64,000 nt of DNA from Bacillus sp. V2I10 (lineage in GTDB: Bacteria; Bacillota; Bacilli; Bacillales; Bacillaceae), in the NCBI RefSeq assembly GCF_030817055.1, contig NZ_JAUSYV010000001.1:1512001-1576000 (forward strand). Reading direction: 5' to 3'. Within the stretch, counting starts at the first letter, position 1; each line of letters opens with the position of its first letter. The notes under the pieces are model-generated. The model saw only the letters and a list, made by a program, of their open reading frames with translations. It was not told where the DNA came from and did no database searches. Positions 33,339 through 41,569 of the stretch are shown in pieces. Made by a program: the position numbers and the translations under genes.

Positions 33339-36047
33339 ATGAGTTGGTTTTCAAAAATGATCAATTATTTCGCCGGTGAAACAGAGACAGATAAGCATTT
33401 AGAAAAAGCAGCAGCTGAAAAAAGGCAAATTCCAGAACCGCAGCAACCTGTACATAGAGCACCAGTACCGCCCAAAACTCAAACTTCGAATGTGAAAAAT
33501 GTAGAAACAAAAGTAGCCTATCAATATCCTAAAGGAAACTTCAAATTTCCGATGATTCCTGATAATCAAAAAACTCGTCAAGAACCTAGAAGGAAAAGTT
33601 CAGCAAGTGCAAAGATCGAAAGAACGAAACCTCAGAAACTTAACAGCACAGAGCGTATGCCGGGAAAAGCAGCCAGAAAAAAGACAAATACAGATTCAAA
33701 GAGGCCTTTTCATCCAACAGAGATTCCTTCGCCTATTTACGGCTTCAGGCCTAGAGACAATCAAGAACCATTAGAGTATCGAATTAGTCCAAGAGATGAA
33801 GCAAATCAAACTGGCAGCGAGCCGGGTTCAAGTTTATTTAAAAGCTTTCAGCAAGCCGCGCAATCTACTGAATCCGTTCTGTCAAAGTTAAATGAACATA
33901 AACGTGCTGAGCTCCTGAAAAGAGAAGCTGCGAGAATGAGGGAAATCCAAGAAGTGCGAATTCCGGCAGCAGCCCTGCATGAAAAGCTGGAAAAAGATGA
34001 ACCATCCATTTTAAAAACGGAAACCGCGGATTCTGTACCTGAAATTATTCCAGAAAACAGCTTGCAAAAATCAATTATTCCAGATAAAAGTCTGGATAAA
34101 GAAAAGGAAACCCCATTTCTTTCCTTTGCATCTGATGACGATCATGAAGAAATCAATAGTGATACTGTCGAACATGTAAATGAAATAACAGAAGATACAC
34201 TCTCGCTGCCATATGAAAATAAAGAAATAGCGGTAGCGGCCGAAGAAACAGAAATCGTTATGCCAGAATATGCACATCCGCCTATAGTAAAGGCAGAAGA
34301 AGACTTCAGCCTTATTGATGAAAACGAAGAGAAACAAACGCTCACTGAATGGACGCCAAACGAAGAGTATGCAGAAATTCCAGAGGCAGACGTTCTGACT
34401 GAAAAGCTGCACACGGCCACTGCAGATAAGCATTATTATGAAAATGAAGAGGAAAATAGTGTAACCGAAGAACCAGCCATTAACAGAACTGAAAGATCGA
34501 ATGAAAATCCTGCAGAAGAAGTGAAAGAAAATCGATCAACAAGATCAGCCGTTCCGTTTAATGTCATGATGTTTGGAAGAGATAAACAAAAAATCCAAAA
34601 GTCAGAAGACTCTTCGAATTCTGGATCATCCTATCTTTTCCCTTCATTGCAGCTTTTGAACATTCCGCCTAAGGAATATGTAGATGATGTGGATTGGCTT
34701 AGAGAACAAACAGAATTGCTGAATGTGACGCTTGAAAACTTCAATGTAAAAGCAAGAGTTGTTCATGTTACACAGGGGCCTGCTGTGACACGTCTTGAAG
34801 TCCAGCCTGAACCTGGAGTGAAAGTAAATAAGATTACAAATTTAACAGATGATATCAAACTGAGCTTATCAGCTAAAGATATCCGCATAGAAGCACCTAT
34901 ACCAGGCAAGAACAGAATCGGCATTGAAGTTCCGAACAGACACAGCAAAATGGTCTATTTGCGAGAAATCTTAAGAAGTGCGGAGTTCAGAAATAATCCA
35001 TCTCCGCTGACGGCTGCCCTGGGTCTTGATATTTCTGGTCAGGCTGTTGTGACAGATCTTAAAAAAATGCCGCATGGACTAATTGCTGGAGCGACCGGTT
35101 CCGGCAAAAGCGTGTGTATCAATACAATCCTGGTGAGCCTTCTGTACAAAGCTTCCCCTCATGAAGTGAAGCTGCTTCTGATTGACCCTAAAATGGTCGA
35201 GCTAGCCCCGTATCACAATGTTCCTCATCTAGTCAGTCCGGTTATTACGGATGTAAAAGCTGCTACTGGAGCATTGAAATGGGCTGTAGAAGAAATGGAA
35301 AGAAGATATGAGCTATTTGCACATGCGGGAGCAAGGGACATTTCCCGCTATAATGAACTTGCTGCAAAACATAATAGCGGTGAGCATATGCCATACTTGG
35401 TCATTGTCATTGATGAGCTTGCTGATTTAATGATGGCAGCTCCTGCTGACGTGGAAGAAGCGATCTGCCGCATTGCTCAAAAAGCAAGAGCATGCGGAAT
35501 TCATCTAATAGTTGCTACACAAAGACCTTCCGTTGATGTCATAACTGGATTAATTAAGTCAAATATCCCGACCAGAATTGCTTTTTCTGTATCATCTCAA
35601 GTTGATTCACGGACAATTATTGACTCAGCCGGAGCAGAAAAATTGCTCGGTAAAGGGGATATGCTCTTTTTAGAAAATGGCACATCTAAAGCTGTCCGTA
35701 TTCAGGGGAATTTTGTATCAGATGAAGAAATTGAACGGGTCGTTAACCATGCCAAAAAACAGATGAAGCCGGTCTTTTTATTTGAGCAGGAAGAACTGAT
35801 GAAAAAGTCCAGTATAGGAAACGAAGAAGATGAACTGCTGCTTGAAGCGTGTGAATATGTGGTTGATCAGGGAGGGGCATCTACATCAAGTCTGCAAAGA
35901 AGATTCAGAATCGGCTATAACCGTGCAGCAAGACTTATGGATATGATGGAAAAGCAGGGAATTATTTCAGAAGCAAGAGGAAGTAAACCCCGTGAAGTCC
36001 TAATTTCTGAGCAAGACCTTGAAACCATTCAGGAAAGTGGAATGTAA
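33339..36047 (+). CDS. sftA: FtsK-family DNA translocase SftA
   Basis: The 902-residue protein is the soluble septal translocase, B. subtilis SftA/YtpS type. It lacks the multi-helix FtsK membrane domain: residues 1-410 are a long charged, Glu-, Lys- and Pro-rich linker. The motor follows, with Walker A GATGSGKS (about 584-591), Walker B VIVIDELADLM (about 688-698) and the GLIKSNIPTRIAFSVSSQVDSRTI segment. The C-terminal 65 residues are the winged-helix gamma domain that reads chromosome polarity sequences. It pumps DNA away from the closing septum. ATG 33339 (GAAAGAG upstream) is preferred to GTG 33330. Confidence 0.95.
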   Translation: MSWFSKMINYFAGETETDKHLEKAAAEKRQIPEPQQPVHRAPVPPKTQTSNVKNVETKVAYQYPKGNFKFPMIPDNQKTRQEPRRKSSASAKIERTKPQKLNSTERMPGKAARKKTNTDSKRPFHPTEIPSPIYGFRPRDNQEPLEYRISPRDEANQTGSEPGSSLFKSFQQAAQSTESVLSKLNEHKRAELLKREAARMREIQEVRIPAAALHEKLEKDEPSILKTETADSVPEIIPENSLQKSIIPDKSLDKEKETPFLSFASDDDHEEINSDTVEHVNEITEDTLSLPYENKEIAVAAEETEIVMPEYAHPPIVKAEEDFSLIDENEEKQTLTEWTPNEEYAEIPEADVLTEKLHTATADKHYYENEEENSVTEEPAINRTERSNENPAEEVKENRSTRSAVPFNVMMFGRDKQKIQKSEDSSNSGSSYLFPSLQLLNIPPKEYVDDVDWLREQTELLNVTLENFNVKARVVHVTQGPAVTRLEVQPEPGVKVNKITNLTDDIKLSLSAKDIRIEAPIPGKNRIGIEVPNRHSKMVYLREILRSAEFRNNPSPLTAALGLDISGQAVVTDLKKMPHGLIAGATGSGKSVCINTILVSLLYKASPHEVKLLLIDPKMVELAPYHNVPHLVSPVITDVKAATGALKWAVEEMERRYELFAHAGARDISRYNELAAKHNSGEHMPYLVIVIDELADLMMAAPADVEEAICRIAQKARACGIHLIVATQRPSVDVITGLIKSNIPTRIAFSVSSQVDSRTIIDSAGAEKLLGKGDMLFLENGTSKAVRIQGNFVSDEEIERVVNHAKKQMKPVFLFEQEELMKKSSIGNEEDELLLEACEYVVDQGGASTSSLQRRFRIGYNRAARLMDMMEKQGIISEARGSKPREVLISEQDLETIQESGM

Positions 36048-36157
36048 TGGAGAGCTGATGATATCTCCAATCATCATTTAAACAGAAGAACTCACAGTTT
36101 AGGGGAAATAGTCTTCTAAACAAAAATATTTGTCTGAATAAGGTTTTATCTTCAGGA

Positions 36158-36198
36158 ATTGGGAAAACTGCTTTTAAAGCAGTTTCCCCAATTTTTCT
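36158..36198 (+). terminator. Rho-independent terminator after sftA
   Basis: TTGGGAAAACTGCTT and AAGCAGTTTCCCCAA form a long, almost perfect stem with a tiny loop, followed by TTTTTC. Confidence 0.93.
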
Positions 36199-36487
36199 TC
36201 TTGATTTAAGACATACTCAGAAGCAACTGCCCGTAATGTTTAGAGGGTCAGGAAAACATTTACTTTTTATTCCGCACTTGCCAAGTTCATGGATATCGTT
36301 TAATATGCATTGGGCAGGATAAATTGACCCGCCATGTATTTATTCAAAAAACTTAACATGTCTGATTTATGTGTCATTCATGAGCAGCTGCTTTTCTTAT
36401 AGTTATCTATATTGCATTCTGCTATAATGTTAAATCGTAAGCTATACTACATATCCGCTATCTTATGCATTCTAATTAAACCTGGAG
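36199..36487. other. Intergenic stretch with no recognised feature
   Basis: No open frame with a ribosome site and no clear structure is seen between the sftA terminator and the murC promoter. Confidence 0.4.
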
Positions 36488-36515
36488 TTGCAAATTGGGA
36501 TAAGAATCATATAAT
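36488..36515 (+). promoter_or_regulatory. Predicted sigma-A promoter of murC
   Basis: TTGCAA (36488-36493) and TATAAT (36510-36515) are separated by 16 bases, 35 bases before the murC start codon. Confidence 0.65.
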
Positions 36516-36550
36516 GTCAAACAGATAGACGTTTGTTGGAGGTTCTATTT

Positions 36551-37849
36551 ATGACTGTTTACCATTTCGTTGGAATAAAAGGGACTGGAATGAGCGCCCT
36601 TGCACAGATTCTGCATGATATGAACTATGAGGTTCAGGGATCTGATATTGAAAAAACCATTTTCACTCAAAAAGCTTTAGAACAGCGCGGTATTCCGCTT
36701 TTACCATTTTCAAAAGACAATATCAAACAAGGATTAACTATTATAGCGGGAAATGCGTTTCCTGACTCGCATCCTGAAATTGAGGAAGCACACAGCCTCG
36801 GGCTTAAGGTGATTCGCTATCATAAGTTCTTAGGCGAGTTTATGGAGAAGTTTACAAGTGTAGGCATTACAGGTGCCCACGGCAAAACCTCGACTACAGG
36901 ATTGCTTGCCCACGTCATTCAGGGAGCAAAGCCAACTTCATTTTTAATTGGAGATGGAACTGGAAGAGGCATGGAACAAAGCGAATACTTTGTTTTTGAA
37001 GCATGTGAATATCGCAGACATTTCTTGTCCTATTATCCGGATTATGCGATCATGACGAATATCGATTTTGATCATCCGGATTACTTCAGCAGCATCGATG
37101 ATGTGTTCAAAGCATTTCAAGAGATGGCTATGCAAGTCAAAAAAGGCATTATTGCCTGCGGTGACGATGAGTACCTTCAGCATATTCAGGCAAATGTGCC
37201 TGTCGTTTATTACGGCTTCAGTGAAGAAAATGATTTTCAGGCCCGCAATGTTGTAAAAGCGACTGATGGAACAAGTTTTGATGTGTTTGTCAGAAACACT
37301 TTTTATGCATCTTTTAAAATTCCGACTTTTGGCGATCACAGTGTACTAAACGCACTTTCTGTTATTGCACTTTGCCATTATGAAGAGATTGATGCAGAAG
37401 TGATTCAGGCCCAGCTTCAAACGTTCGAAGGCGTAAAGCGCCGTTTTAACGAGAAGAAAATCGGCAATCAAGTTCTGATCGATGACTATGCGCATCATCC
37501 TACTGAAATCACAGCAACAATTGACGCAGCAAGACAGAAATATCCGGACCGTGAAATCGTTGCGGTCTTCCAGCCGCATACCTTTACACGCACCCAATCG
37601 TTTTTAGAGGAATTCGCTGACAGCCTGCAGAAAGCAGATACTGTCTATCTTTGCGACATATTTGGCTCTGCCCGCGAAAACATTGGAAAACTGTCCATTC
37701 AAGATCTTCAAAATAAAATCGACCGTGCATCATTAATTGATGAAGAAGAAACAGCCGTCTTAAAGCAGCATGAAAATGGAGTTCTCGTTTTCATGGGAGC
37801 AGGAGACATTCAAAAATACCAGCAGGCCTACGAAAAGGCTCTTGCATAA
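36551..37849 (+). CDS. murC: UDP-N-acetylmuramate--L-alanine ligase
   Basis: The 432-residue Mur ligase adds L-alanine to UDP-MurNAc in peptidoglycan synthesis. Motifs: N-terminal FVGIKGTGMSALAQIL (UDP-binding Rossmann), ATP loop GITGAHGKTSTTGLL, FEACEYRRHFLSY (metal-binding Glu), MTNIDFDHPDYF and, in the third domain, IDDYAHHPTEITATIDAAR. ATG 36551 has TTGGAGG upstream and gives exactly the B. subtilis length. Location after sftA is conserved. It is monocistronic, closed by a strong terminator. Confidence 0.97.
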   Translation: MTVYHFVGIKGTGMSALAQILHDMNYEVQGSDIEKTIFTQKALEQRGIPLLPFSKDNIKQGLTIIAGNAFPDSHPEIEEAHSLGLKVIRYHKFLGEFMEKFTSVGITGAHGKTSTTGLLAHVIQGAKPTSFLIGDGTGRGMEQSEYFVFEACEYRRHFLSYYPDYAIMTNIDFDHPDYFSSIDDVFKAFQEMAMQVKKGIIACGDDEYLQHIQANVPVVYYGFSEENDFQARNVVKATDGTSFDVFVRNTFYASFKIPTFGDHSVLNALSVIALCHYEEIDAEVIQAQLQTFEGVKRRFNEKKIGNQVLIDDYAHHPTEITATIDAARQKYPDREIVAVFQPHTFTRTQSFLEEFADSLQKADTVYLCDIFGSARENIGKLSIQDLQNKIDRASLIDEEETAVLKQHENGVLVFMGAGDIQKYQQAYEKALA

Positions 37850-37880
37850 AAACATGGGCTAAAGCCCATGTTTTTTTGTT
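37848..37880 (+). terminator. Bidirectional terminator between murC and the aminopeptidase gene
   Basis: AAACATGGGCT and AGCCCATGTTT form a perfect stem with a two-base loop, with T-run on the plus and A-run on the left side, serving both convergent genes. Confidence 0.92.
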
Positions 37881-37887
37881 TATATGC

Positions 37888-39003
37888 TTATTTCAGGTTT
37901 TCAGGATTTAATCCTTCTAATTCCTCAATTACAAAACGGCCGTCTTTACGGACAAGGACGCCGTCAAAATACATTTCTCCGCCTCCATATTCAGGGCGCT
38001 GAATGTTTACCATATCCCAATGAATGTTAGAATGATTATCATTAAATGCATCGTCATAGCATTGTCCAGGTGTGAAATGGAAACTGCCGTCGATTTTTTC
38101 ATCAAAAAGAATATCCTGCATTGGATGCTGAATGTAAGGATTCACGCCAATTGCAAATTCGCCAATATATCTTGCACCTTCATCGGTATCGAAGATGCTG
38201 TTGATGCGTTCTGTATCATTTGCAGAAGCCTCAATAATTTTTCCATCTTTAAACGTAAGCTTCACATTTTCAAATGTAAAGCCGTTATATGGGGACGGAG
38301 TATTGTATGTAATTGTTCCATTGACAGAGTCACGAACCGGAGCTGTATAAACCTCACCGTCTGGGATATTCATTTCCCCTGCACATTTAACAGCAGGAAT
38401 GTCTTTGATCGAGAAAACCAAATCCGTTCCTGGACCTGTAATTCTTACTTCATCCGTTTTGTTCATTAATTCAGCAAGCGCGTCCATAGCTTTGTCCATT
38501 TTTCCATAATCAAGGTTGCACACATCGAAATAAAAATCTTCAAATGCTTCTGTGCTCATCTTAGCAAGCTGAGCCATTGAAGAATTCGGATAACGCAAAA
38601 CAACCCATCTTGTTTTAGGGACGCGAATATCTCGATGCACCTTTTTGCCAATTGTTCTGCCGTGCAGCTTCATTTGCACGTCAGGCACATCAGCGTGCTC
38701 ATTTATATTGTCTCCTGAACGAAGGCCGATATAGGCATCCATTTTGCTCATGACGTTTGCTTCAAACTCGGCCATCATGCCAAACTGTTCTTCCTGTCCT
38801 CCGAGCAGGAGAGCGCGGTCAACCTGCTGATCTTTAAGAGAGACAAATGGATACCCGCCTGCAGCATATGCTTCATTGATGAGCGCTGTAACTAATTCTC
38901 TTTGCAGGCCAAAGTTTTCAATCAGTACTTTTTCTCCTTTTTGAAGCTTGACTGAATAATTTATCAGGTTCTTTGCGAGCTTTTGAATTCTTGGGTCTTT
39001 CAC
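37888..39003 (-). CDS. ampS: M29 family metalloaminopeptidase (AmpS/PepS type)
   Basis: A 371-residue M29 aminopeptidase that removes N-terminal residues from peptides in the cytoplasm with two metal ions. The C-terminal block GEFAIGVNPYIQHPMQDILFDEK, FHFTPGQCYDDAF and NIHWDMV contains the Glu, His, Tyr, His and Asp metal or catalytic residues of the family. Start is GTG 39003, with GGGAGGAAAAAA directly upstream. The gene is about 40 residues shorter than B. subtilis AmpS, near the lower family length, and gives no sign of truncation. B. subtilis has no such gene beside murC. Confidence 0.88.
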   Translation of the reverse strand: MKDPRIQKLAKNLINYSVKLQKGEKVLIENFGLQRELVTALINEAYAAGGYPFVSLKDQQVDRALLLGGQEEQFGMMAEFEANVMSKMDAYIGLRSGDNINEHADVPDVQMKLHGRTIGKKVHRDIRVPKTRWVVLRYPNSSMAQLAKMSTEAFEDFYFDVCNLDYGKMDKAMDALAELMNKTDEVRITGPGTDLVFSIKDIPAVKCAGEMNIPDGEVYTAPVRDSVNGTITYNTPSPYNGFTFENVKLTFKDGKIIEASANDTERINSIFDTDEGARYIGEFAIGVNPYIQHPMQDILFDEKIDGSFHFTPGQCYDDAFNDNHSNIHWDMVNIQRPEYGGGEMYFDGVLVRKDGRFVIEELEGLNPENLK

Positions 39004-39160
39004 TTTTTTTCCTCCCGGTATACGAATAAGTAATACATGTCTATTGTAACCGATGTCAGAAAAAAATTTGAAATATTTATTGAAAATTTAAAAACACGGC
39101 CATAATAGGAAAGGAATCCAAATTTTTTTGTAGAATACTAGCTTTATGAAAAGTCTTTAT

Positions 39161-39186
39161 GTTTATAATTAAATACTTGCGGGAAA
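39161..39186 (+). promoter_or_regulatory. Sigma-B type promoter of ytxG
   Basis: GTTTAT (39161-39166), a 14-base spacer and GGGAAA (39181-39186) fit the general stress sigma-B consensus GTTTAA-N12-14-GGGTAT. The B. subtilis ytxGHJ operon is known to be under sigma-B (and sigma-H) control, which agrees. Confidence 0.7.
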
Positions 39187-39217
39187 CAGTTAATATCGCT
39201 TATTGGAGGTGCTGAAG

Positions 39218-39664
39218 TTGGAAATTATTTTATACTTAGCTGTTGCACTAATTGCAATTGCATTCACAGTACTGGTCGTTTACCTTTCTAAAACGTTAAA
39301 ATCCCTATCCTCTACCTTAAACAATGTAGCCGGAACACTGGCAGGGCTTGAGAATCAAATCCAGGGAATAACGCTTGAAACGACTCAGCTGCTACATAAG
39401 ACAAATGCTTTGGCAGAGGACATTCAGGAAAAATCAGAAAAGCTGAACACTGTTGTCTACGCAGTTCAGGGTGTTGGTTCATCTCTTCAGAATTTCAATG
39501 ATTCTGTTCAGAAAGTATCAGCATCAGTTAGTACAAATCTTGAGAAAAACCAGGATAAAATCAACCAGGTTGTTCAATGGAGCAATGTTGCAATGGACGT
39601 TTGGGGAAAATGGAAGCTGAAAAAGCAGAAAGATGAGCGTCAGCAGAAACAGCCAAGTTTATGA
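39218..39664 (+). CDS. ytxG: General stress protein YtxG (DUF948)
   Basis: The 148-residue protein has one N-terminal transmembrane helix (LYLAVALIAIAFTVLVVYL) followed by a long amphipathic coiled coil (LKSLSSTLNNVAGTLAGLENQI...), the DUF948 layout. The start is TTG 39218, seven bases after GGAGGT; the earlier TTG at 39203 overlaps the ribosome site. Probably an envelope stress factor; molecular role unknown. ytxH follows 51 bases downstream on the same transcript behind a sigma-B type promoter. Confidence 0.88.
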   Translation: MEIILYLAVALIAIAFTVLVVYLSKTLKSLSSTLNNVAGTLAGLENQIQGITLETTQLLHKTNALAEDIQEKSEKLNTVVYAVQGVGSSLQNFNDSVQKVSASVSTNLEKNQDKINQVVQWSNVAMDVWGKWKLKKQKDERQQKQPSL

Positions 39665-39715
39665 ATTCGTTTTAAAAAAATATAAATTAAGAATCGCAAT
39701 GGGGAGGAATTTATC

Positions 39716-40234
39716 ATGAGTAAAGATGGAATCAACAGTAAAGATTTTCTTATCGGAACACTAGTTGGTGGAATTGTAGGGGCAACTACTGCACTATTCC
39801 TGGCACCTAAATCAGGTAAAGAACTTCGTGATAATATTGGAGAGCAGGCAGTCATTGTTAAAGAAAGAACAGGAAAAATCACAAATGATGCTTTAGAGAA
39901 AAGCAATGAATTTGCAGCACTTGCGAAAGAAAAGTCAGCTAATCTGACGCAGGTTGTTTCAGATCAGTCTTCTCAAATCATGAACAAAGTCCGTGATTTG
40001 AAAAGCTCTAAAGATCAAAATCAAGAGCAATCTGAAAACAATCCTGAAGACGTAAAGCTAAACTTGGCGCCTGAAGCAACAAGTGATGATCCCAAGCTTA
40101 ACTCTTCAGTTCAAAGCCCTGTTAATGAAACAGTTCAGCCATCTTCTGGTTCTACACAGCATGCTGAAGAATTAAAAAAGCAAGTAAACAAAGAAATTGA
40201 AGATGCAAAAGAAGCTTTATCAGAAAAAAAATAG
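39716..40234 (+). CDS. ytxH: General stress protein YtxH
   Basis: The 172-residue YtxH-family protein starts with a glycine-rich helix GTLVGGIVGATTALFLAPKSGKELRDNI (the family signature), continues as a charged helix with LEA-like composition and ends with a low-complexity Ser/Pro/Gln/Glu tail (about residues 100-150) plus a KQVNKEIEDAKEALSEKK helix. GGGGAGGAATTTATC precedes the ATG. It is a desiccation- or stress-type protein of unknown mechanism. The tail is longer than in B. subtilis (151 residues). A terminator follows, separating it from ytxJ. Confidence 0.88.
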   Translation: MSKDGINSKDFLIGTLVGGIVGATTALFLAPKSGKELRDNIGEQAVIVKERTGKITNDALEKSNEFAALAKEKSANLTQVVSDQSSQIMNKVRDLKSSKDQNQEQSENNPEDVKLNLAPEATSDDPKLNSSVQSPVNETVQPSSGSTQHAEELKKQVNKEIEDAKEALSEKK

Positions 40235-40240
40235 TACAAT

Positions 40241-40279
40241 GAATCGGCAAAGTTAATCGCTTTGCCGATTGTTTTTATT
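40241..40279 (+). terminator. Rho-independent terminator after ytxH
   Basis: AATCGGCAAAG and CTTTGCCGATT pair around TTAATCG-type loop and are followed by GTTTTTATTTT. Confidence 0.88.
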
Positions 40280-40339
40280 TTCAAATGAAATCATGTACAA
40301 TGAACGGACCAACCTGAATTTAGGAGTGAATGAAACAAG

Positions 40340-40666
40340 ATGCCGAAAACTAAGATTGATACAGTGGAAGAATTTCAGCAAATCGCTGATAGCGGAGAAT
40401 CCTTTTTATTTTTCAAAAATAGCTTAACATGTCCGATCGCACAGACAGCCTACGAGCAATTCGAAGCTTTTGCGAAAGATCATGACTCGGTTAATGCCTA
40501 TTACCTGAATGTCCAGGAAGCAAGGCCGCTTTCAAATTATATAGCAGAAACTTACGGTGTGAAGCACGAATCACCACAGGCTCTTTTTTTCAAAGACAAA
40601 CAGGTCACATGGAACGAGTCACATTGGAAAATTACAAAGGACACGTTAACTAAAAACGTTTTATAA
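40340..40666 (+). CDS. ytxJ: Monothiol bacilliredoxin BrxC (YtxJ)
   Basis: The 108-residue thioredoxin-fold protein has the monothiol active site TCPIA (Cys31), the hallmark of YtxJ/BrxC-type bacilliredoxins, and the SPQALFFKDKQVTW strand with cis-proline. In bacillithiol-producing Firmicutes it removes bacillithiol from S-bacillithiolated proteins. The ATG follows TTAGGAGTGAATGAAACAAG. In B. subtilis it is co-transcribed with ytxGH, but here a strong terminator stands between them, so it may have a separate promoter. Confidence 0.93.
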   Translation: MPKTKIDTVEEFQQIADSGESFLFFKNSLTCPIAQTAYEQFEAFAKDHDSVNAYYLNVQEARPLSNYIAETYGVKHESPQALFFKDKQVTWNESHWKITKDTLTKNVL

Positions 40667-40673
40667 AGCGGAG

Positions 40674-40713
40674 GATGGGACAGAGACTTTACTGCTCTGT
40701 TCCATTTTTATGT
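40674..40713 (+). terminator. Rho-independent terminator after ytxJ
   Basis: GATGGGACAGAG and CTCTGTTCCATT pair around a nine-base loop, followed by TTTTATG. Confidence 0.9.
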
Positions 40714-40754
40714 TATTTTTAATGTGAGTTCAGGACATGAATAGGAGAAAGTAA

Positions 40755-41366
40755 ATGAATGAACGTACTTTTGATCAATTATTAAATATTAAGACGGAAG
40801 GCAGCCAGAAAGGGTTCGGCAAGTCACTTCATTATCACCGCTATGAACCGACACCATATGCGGCACTGGAGTGGTTATTTCGTGAATATGAGCTGAAAAG
40901 CAGTGATCATGTAGTTGATTTTGGATGTGGAAAAGGCAGATCCAATTTCTATATACATTATTTAAGCAATGCTACTGTCAAAGGGGTCGAAATGGACAAG
41001 GCTTTTTATCAGGAAGCGATTAAAAATCGTGATCGTTATTGGAAGAAAGCAAGGAGCAGGAAAGGGCAAATCCAGTTTTATTGCTGCTTGGCGGAAGAGT
41101 ATAAAATCGATCCGTCAGATAATCGATTTTATTTCTTTAACCCCTTTTCTAAAGAAATTTTTATGAATGTCATAAATAATATCCTGCAGTCGGTTGAAAA
41201 CGCAAGGCGGGAGATCGAGCTGATTCTGTACTATTGCTCAGATGAGTATCTCTTTTTTTTAGAAAACCAGACAGCTTTTGAATTAAAAAAAGAAGTCATT
41301 CTGCCTGGGTTTAATGACCGTAATCCATCAGAACGATTTTTGATTTATCGGCTTGATTATAAATAA
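40755..41366 (+). CDS. SAM-dependent methyltransferase, class I
   Basis: The 203-residue protein has motif I DHVVDFGCGKGRSNF (about residues 54-68) with VKGVEMDKAF as the acidic motif II and an NPF signature in YFFNPFSKEIFMNVINNI, which suggests an N-methyltransferase of small molecules, RNA or protein. The N-terminus KGFGKSLHYHRYEPTPYAALEWLF is conserved in Bacillus homologues I remember, function unknown. AGGAGAAAGTAA precedes the ATG. It stands alone with a terminator behind. Confidence 0.88.
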   Translation: MNERTFDQLLNIKTEGSQKGFGKSLHYHRYEPTPYAALEWLFREYELKSSDHVVDFGCGKGRSNFYIHYLSNATVKGVEMDKAFYQEAIKNRDRYWKKARSRKGQIQFYCCLAEEYKIDPSDNRFYFFNPFSKEIFMNVINNILQSVENARREIELILYYCSDEYLFFLENQTAFELKKEVILPGFNDRNPSERFLIYRLDYK

Positions 41367-41381
41367 AGGCAATACAAATAC

Positions 41382-41415
41382 TAAAAGCCCGCTAAATTTG
41401 CAGCAGGCTTTTTAG
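41382..41415 (+). terminator. Rho-independent terminator after the methyltransferase gene
   Basis: AAAAGCCCGCT and AGCAGGCTTTT pair with one mismatch around an eight-base AT loop, followed by TTAG. Confidence 0.78.
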
Positions 41416-41419
41416 ATTT

Positions 41420-41563
41420 TGATCAGAACGATCTGCCTGTCAGGGCGGACAGCCTGTTCCTCTTTTTCTTGGTGTCCGCCTTCTAACTCCTCGGTCAGAA
41501 AGATCCGCCAGTAAAGGCTTTTCCGGCGGATCCATATCTGCCTGCGCTAAACAGTCGGTTCCG
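41420..41563 (+). repeat. Interspersed structured intergenic repeat, copy D (compound)
   Basis: Two related parts lie side by side between convergent genes. 41420-41455 is a short form (GATCAGAACGATCTGCCTGTC, then AGGGCGGAC) like copy B. 41471-41562 is a long form whose reverse complement aligns with copy A from GGAACCGACTGTT to AGGCGGAC. Its internal hairpin is GATCCGCC (41502-41509) with GGCGGATC (41525-41532). It ends seven bases before the stop of the minus-strand FtsA-like gene. Confidence 0.75.
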
Positions 41564-41569
41564 TTTTTC

